Shown piece by piece: positions 60,056-64,000 of a stretch of DNA of 64,000 nucleotides. Source of the stretch: Neorhizobium sp. NCHU2750 (GTDB taxonomy: Bacteria; Pseudomonadota; Alphaproteobacteria; Rhizobiales; Rhizobiaceae); contig NZ_CP030827.1 of the NCBI RefSeq assembly GCF_003597675.1, positions 930,001 to 994,000 of the forward strand, in the 5' to 3' direction. The first letter of the stretch is position 1, and each line of letters begins with the position of its first letter. The translations under genes were made by a program, and so were the position numbers. The notes beneath the pieces are model-generated. The model saw only the letters and a list, made by a program, of their open reading frames with translations. It had not been told where the DNA came from and did no database searches.

Positions 60056-60071
60056 TTGTCATATCTGACAA
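60056..60071 (-). promoter_or_regulatory. Operator-like inverted repeat of the second toxin-antitoxin pair
   Basis: TTGTCA (60056-60061) and TGACAA (60066-60071) form a perfect 6-bp inverted repeat around TATC, 10 bp before the toxin start codon. It is the expected autoregulation site. Confidence 0.55.
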
Positions 60072-60101
60072 TTCGTTTGCAAGTGGATTCGCGAGTACTC
60101 C

Positions 60102-61718
60102 TCACTCCGCCGCAATCTTCCCCGCCAGTTCCCGGTTCTTCATCAGCTTGTAGATGACCGAGTCCATCAAGGCCTGGAACGAAGCGTCGATGATGTTTTC
60201 CGACACGCCGACCGTCCACCAGCGCACCCCGCTCGAATCGGTGGATTCGATCAGCACGCGGGTGATCGCTTCCGTGCCGCCGTTCAGGATACGCACCTTG
60301 AAATCGGCCAGAACGAGGTCGTCGATCTCGTTCTGGTATTTGCCGAAATCCTTGCGGAGCGCGAGGTCCAGTGCATTGACCGGACCTTCGCCTTCGGCGA
60401 CCGACATATGCGGCTCGCCATCGATGACGATCTTCACCACCGCTTCCGAGACGGTCTTCACCCGTCCGAAATTGTCGAAGCGGCGCTCCACCATCACCCG
60501 GAACCCGTCGACATCGAAGAAGCTCGGAATGGTGCCGAGCGTGCGGCGGGCGAGCAGTTCGAAACTCGCATCCGCCCCCTCATAGGCATAGCCCGACGCT
60601 TCCCGTTCCTTGACGATCGAGATCAGCTGGTCGAGCTTCGGATCGTCCTTCAAGACTTCTATGCCACGGCGTTTGAGGGCATTGATGAAGTTCGACTTGC
60701 CACCCTGGTCCGACACCATAACCTTGCGGAAATTGCCGACGCTGTCCGGCGTCACATGCTCGTAGGTTCGCGGATCCTTGAGCAGCGCCGAGGCATGGAT
60801 CCCCGCCTTGGTGGCAAAGGCGGACGCCCCGACATAGGGCGCCTGATGGTTGGGCGAGCGGTTGAGCAACTCGTCGAAGGAATGCGACAGCCTCGTCAGT
60901 CCCGACAGCCGATCCGGGTCGATGGCGGTCTCGAAACGGGAAGCATAGGCCTCCTTCAGACAGAGGGTGGCGATCAAGGTAATCATATTGGCATTGCCGC
61001 AGCGCTCGCCGATACCGTTCAGCGTGCCTTGCACCTGCCGACAGCCGGCCTCGATGGCGGCAAGCGAATTGGCGACCGCCTGTCCGGTATCGTCATGTGC
61101 ATGGATGCCGAGCGACGAACCGGGAATGCCGGCGTCGATGACGGCAGAGACGATCGTCTTGATCTCATGCGGCTGGGTGCCGCCATTGGTATCGCACAGC
61201 ACGATCCAGCGGGCGCCGGCGTGATGGGCGGTGCGGGCACAGGCCAGCGCATAATCGGGATTGGCCTTGTAGCCGTCGAAGAAATGCTCGCAATCGACCA
61301 GTGGTTCCTTGCCGGCGGCCCTGGCCGCCTCGACGCTGTCACGGATCGAGGCGAGGTTTTCCTCATTGCTGCAGCCGAGCGCGACCCTGACGTGATAATC
61401 CCAGCTTTTGGCGACGAAACAGGTCGCATCGCTTTTGGCCTGCATCAGCACGGAAAGCCCCGGATCGTTGGAGGCGGACATGCCGGCACGCTTGGTCATG
61501 CCGAAGGCGACGAATTTGGCCCGCACCGTGCGCTTCTCCCGGAAAAACGCCGTATCGGTCGGATTGGCGCCGGGATAGCCGCCCTCGATATAGTCGATGC
61601 CGAATTCGTCGAGCATGGCCGAAATCGCGATCTTGTCCTCGACCGAAAAATCGACGCCTGGCGTCTGCTGCCCATCGCGCAGCGTGGTGTCGAAGAGATA
61701 GATGCGGTCGCGTGCCAT
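60102..61718 (-). CDS. cimA: Citramalate synthase
   Basis: 538 residues, the normal length of the CimA/LeuA-type long form. It condenses pyruvate and acetyl-CoA to (R)-citramalate, the first step to isoleucine by the citramalate pathway. The N-terminal HMGL-like barrel shows LFDTTLRDGQQTPG (catalytic residues) and the metal-binding LGIHAHDDTGQAVANS, with GTLNGIGERCGNAN. The C-terminal regulatory domain begins near residue 395 (FFDVDGFRVMVERRFD) and would sense isoleucine. GGGAGGAGA lies upstream of the ATG at 61718. Confidence 0.94.
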   Translation of the reverse strand: MARDRIYLFDTTLRDGQQTPGVDFSVEDKIAISAMLDEFGIDYIEGGYPGANPTDTAFFREKRTVRAKFVAFGMTKRAGMSASNDPGLSVLMQAKSDATCFVAKSWDYHVRVALGCSNEENLASIRDSVEAARAAGKEPLVDCEHFFDGYKANPDYALACARTAHHAGARWIVLCDTNGGTQPHEIKTIVSAVIDAGIPGSSLGIHAHDDTGQAVANSLAAIEAGCRQVQGTLNGIGERCGNANMITLIATLCLKEAYASRFETAIDPDRLSGLTRLSHSFDELLNRSPNHQAPYVGASAFATKAGIHASALLKDPRTYEHVTPDSVGNFRKVMVSDQGGKSNFINALKRRGIEVLKDDPKLDQLISIVKEREASGYAYEGADASFELLARRTLGTIPSFFDVDGFRVMVERRFDNFGRVKTVSEAVVKIVIDGEPHMSVAEGEGPVNALDLALRKDFGKYQNEIDDLVLADFKVRILNGGTEAITRVLIESTDSSGVRWWTVGVSENIIDASFQALMDSVIYKLMKNRELAGKIAAE

Positions 61719-61756
61719 GGTGTTCTCCTCCCAGAGCAATTCATTTGGTCGTTCAA

Positions 61757-61902
61757 AAAAGTCCCCCTCTGGCCTGCCGGCGTCCTTCGGACCCCACCAC
61801 AGGGGGGAGAAAACCCGCATCAGCCGCCTACCCAAATTCAGCCTCGGCGGATCGGCCGGGTTAAGCCCTCCCCCTTGTGGGGAGGGTTGGGAGGGGACTT
61901 TT
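61757..61902. repeat. Rhizobial intergenic palindromic repeat (RIME-like), copy 2
   Basis: A 146-bp element with pairing ends (AAAAGTCCCC, 61757-61766; GGGGACTTTT, 61893-61902). It shares 38 identical bases (61859-61896) with copy 1 and the left-arm word CTCTGGCCTGCCGGC. The inner left arm differs (GTCCTTCGGAC inserted as its own small hairpin). It lies between cimA and the proline iminopeptidase gene and ends 10 bp before the latter's stop. Confidence 0.75.
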
Positions 61903-61912
61903 ATTGTTGGTC

Positions 61913-63886
<1,974 letters not shown>

Positions 63887-63890
<4 letters not shown>

Positions 63891-64000
63891 GGTGCCGTCC
63901 CTTCCAGCCAGTTCTCCACCTTCAGGCCTTCGACGCGGGAAAACTCGCGGATATTGTTGGTAACGAGCGTCAGGTCGAGAGAGCGGGCATGGGCGGCGAT
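63887..64000 (-). CDS. VapC-type PIN-domain toxin (only the C-terminal end in window)
   Basis: The frame runs off the right edge. The 37 visible residues (IAAHARSLDLTLVTNNIREF, then SRVEGLKVENW) match the conserved end of VapC toxins, which cut tRNA or rRNA. Its stop overlaps the start of the GFA gene. A vapB antitoxin should lie just outside the window. Confidence 0.72.

Overview
The window looks like a chromosomal segment of a Rhizobiaceae alphaproteobacterium (Rhizobium/Agrobacterium type). The evidence is its high GC content, the rpoZ-rsh and acpS-lepB-rnc-era-recO blocks, methyl-accepting proteins ending in a SWEEF tail, pssA/psd, a rhizobial-type flagellin, an iron box of the TGA-N9-TCA type, and two copies of a rhizobial intergenic palindromic repeat. 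No rRNA, tRNA, CRISPR array, transposase or prophage was seen. All identifications are from reading the sequence; no database search was run.

Layout. 1-4.6 kb: end of a YbhN-type membrane protein, a NYN-domain protein, rpoZ and the (p)ppGpp synthetase/hydrolase rsh. 4.7-13.1 kb: accessory genes (two VOC proteins, a WYL regulator, a DUF3829 lipoprotein), a tandem pair of chemoreceptor genes and a 51-residue protein. 13.3-19 kb: housekeeping block DUF2062-acpS-lepB-rnc-era, then a PAS protein, a small exported protein and recO. 19.2-29.6 kb: a large orphan flagellin, an EamA transporter, a MOSC protein, HD-DUF2339, mscS, and the overlapping trio ygfZ-HD-tyrosine phosphatase. 29.7-40 kb: an iron/siderophore locus (AraC regulator, TonB-dependent receptor, FhuD-like, FhuB-like, DUF2218-SIP reductase; fhuC divergent beyond an ABC exporter). 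40-48.2 kb: small conserved genes, a higBA-Nudix cluster, YnfA, SRAP, ArgO, pssA/psd and several very small proteins. 48.2-59.1 kb: Atm1-like exporter, LysM protein, LOG enzyme, cupin, RarD, a PNPOx-like protein, and a LysR regulator divergent from an exported alpha/beta hydrolase. 59.1-64 kb: a structured inverted-repeat element abutting a RelE/XRE toxin-antitoxin pair, cimA, a second palindromic repeat, proline iminopeptidase, two GFA-family genes and the end of a vapC-like toxin.

How the parts work together. The core genes supply transcription and stringent response (rpoZ, rsh), protein export and rRNA processing (lepB, rnc, era), fatty-acid carrier activation (acpS), recombination (recO), phosphatidylethanolamine synthesis (pssA, psd) and an isoleucine precursor (cimA). 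The iron locus is the clearest multi-gene accessory system: outer-membrane receptor, binding protein, double permease and reductase in one direction, with a likely RirA operator at the receptor promoter and a terminator inside the transcription unit after the receptor. Two complete toxin-antitoxin operons carry perfect inverted repeats just upstream of their toxin genes, as expected for autoregulation. Many start codons given here were moved inside longer open frames using Shine-Dalgarno sites, signal peptides and family length. I saw no convincing wholly new system; the most unusual items are the 278-bp inverted-repeat element that supplies the antitoxin stop codon, the oversized orphan flagellin, the terminator inside the iron operon, and the repeat-rich promoter of the exported hydrolase.
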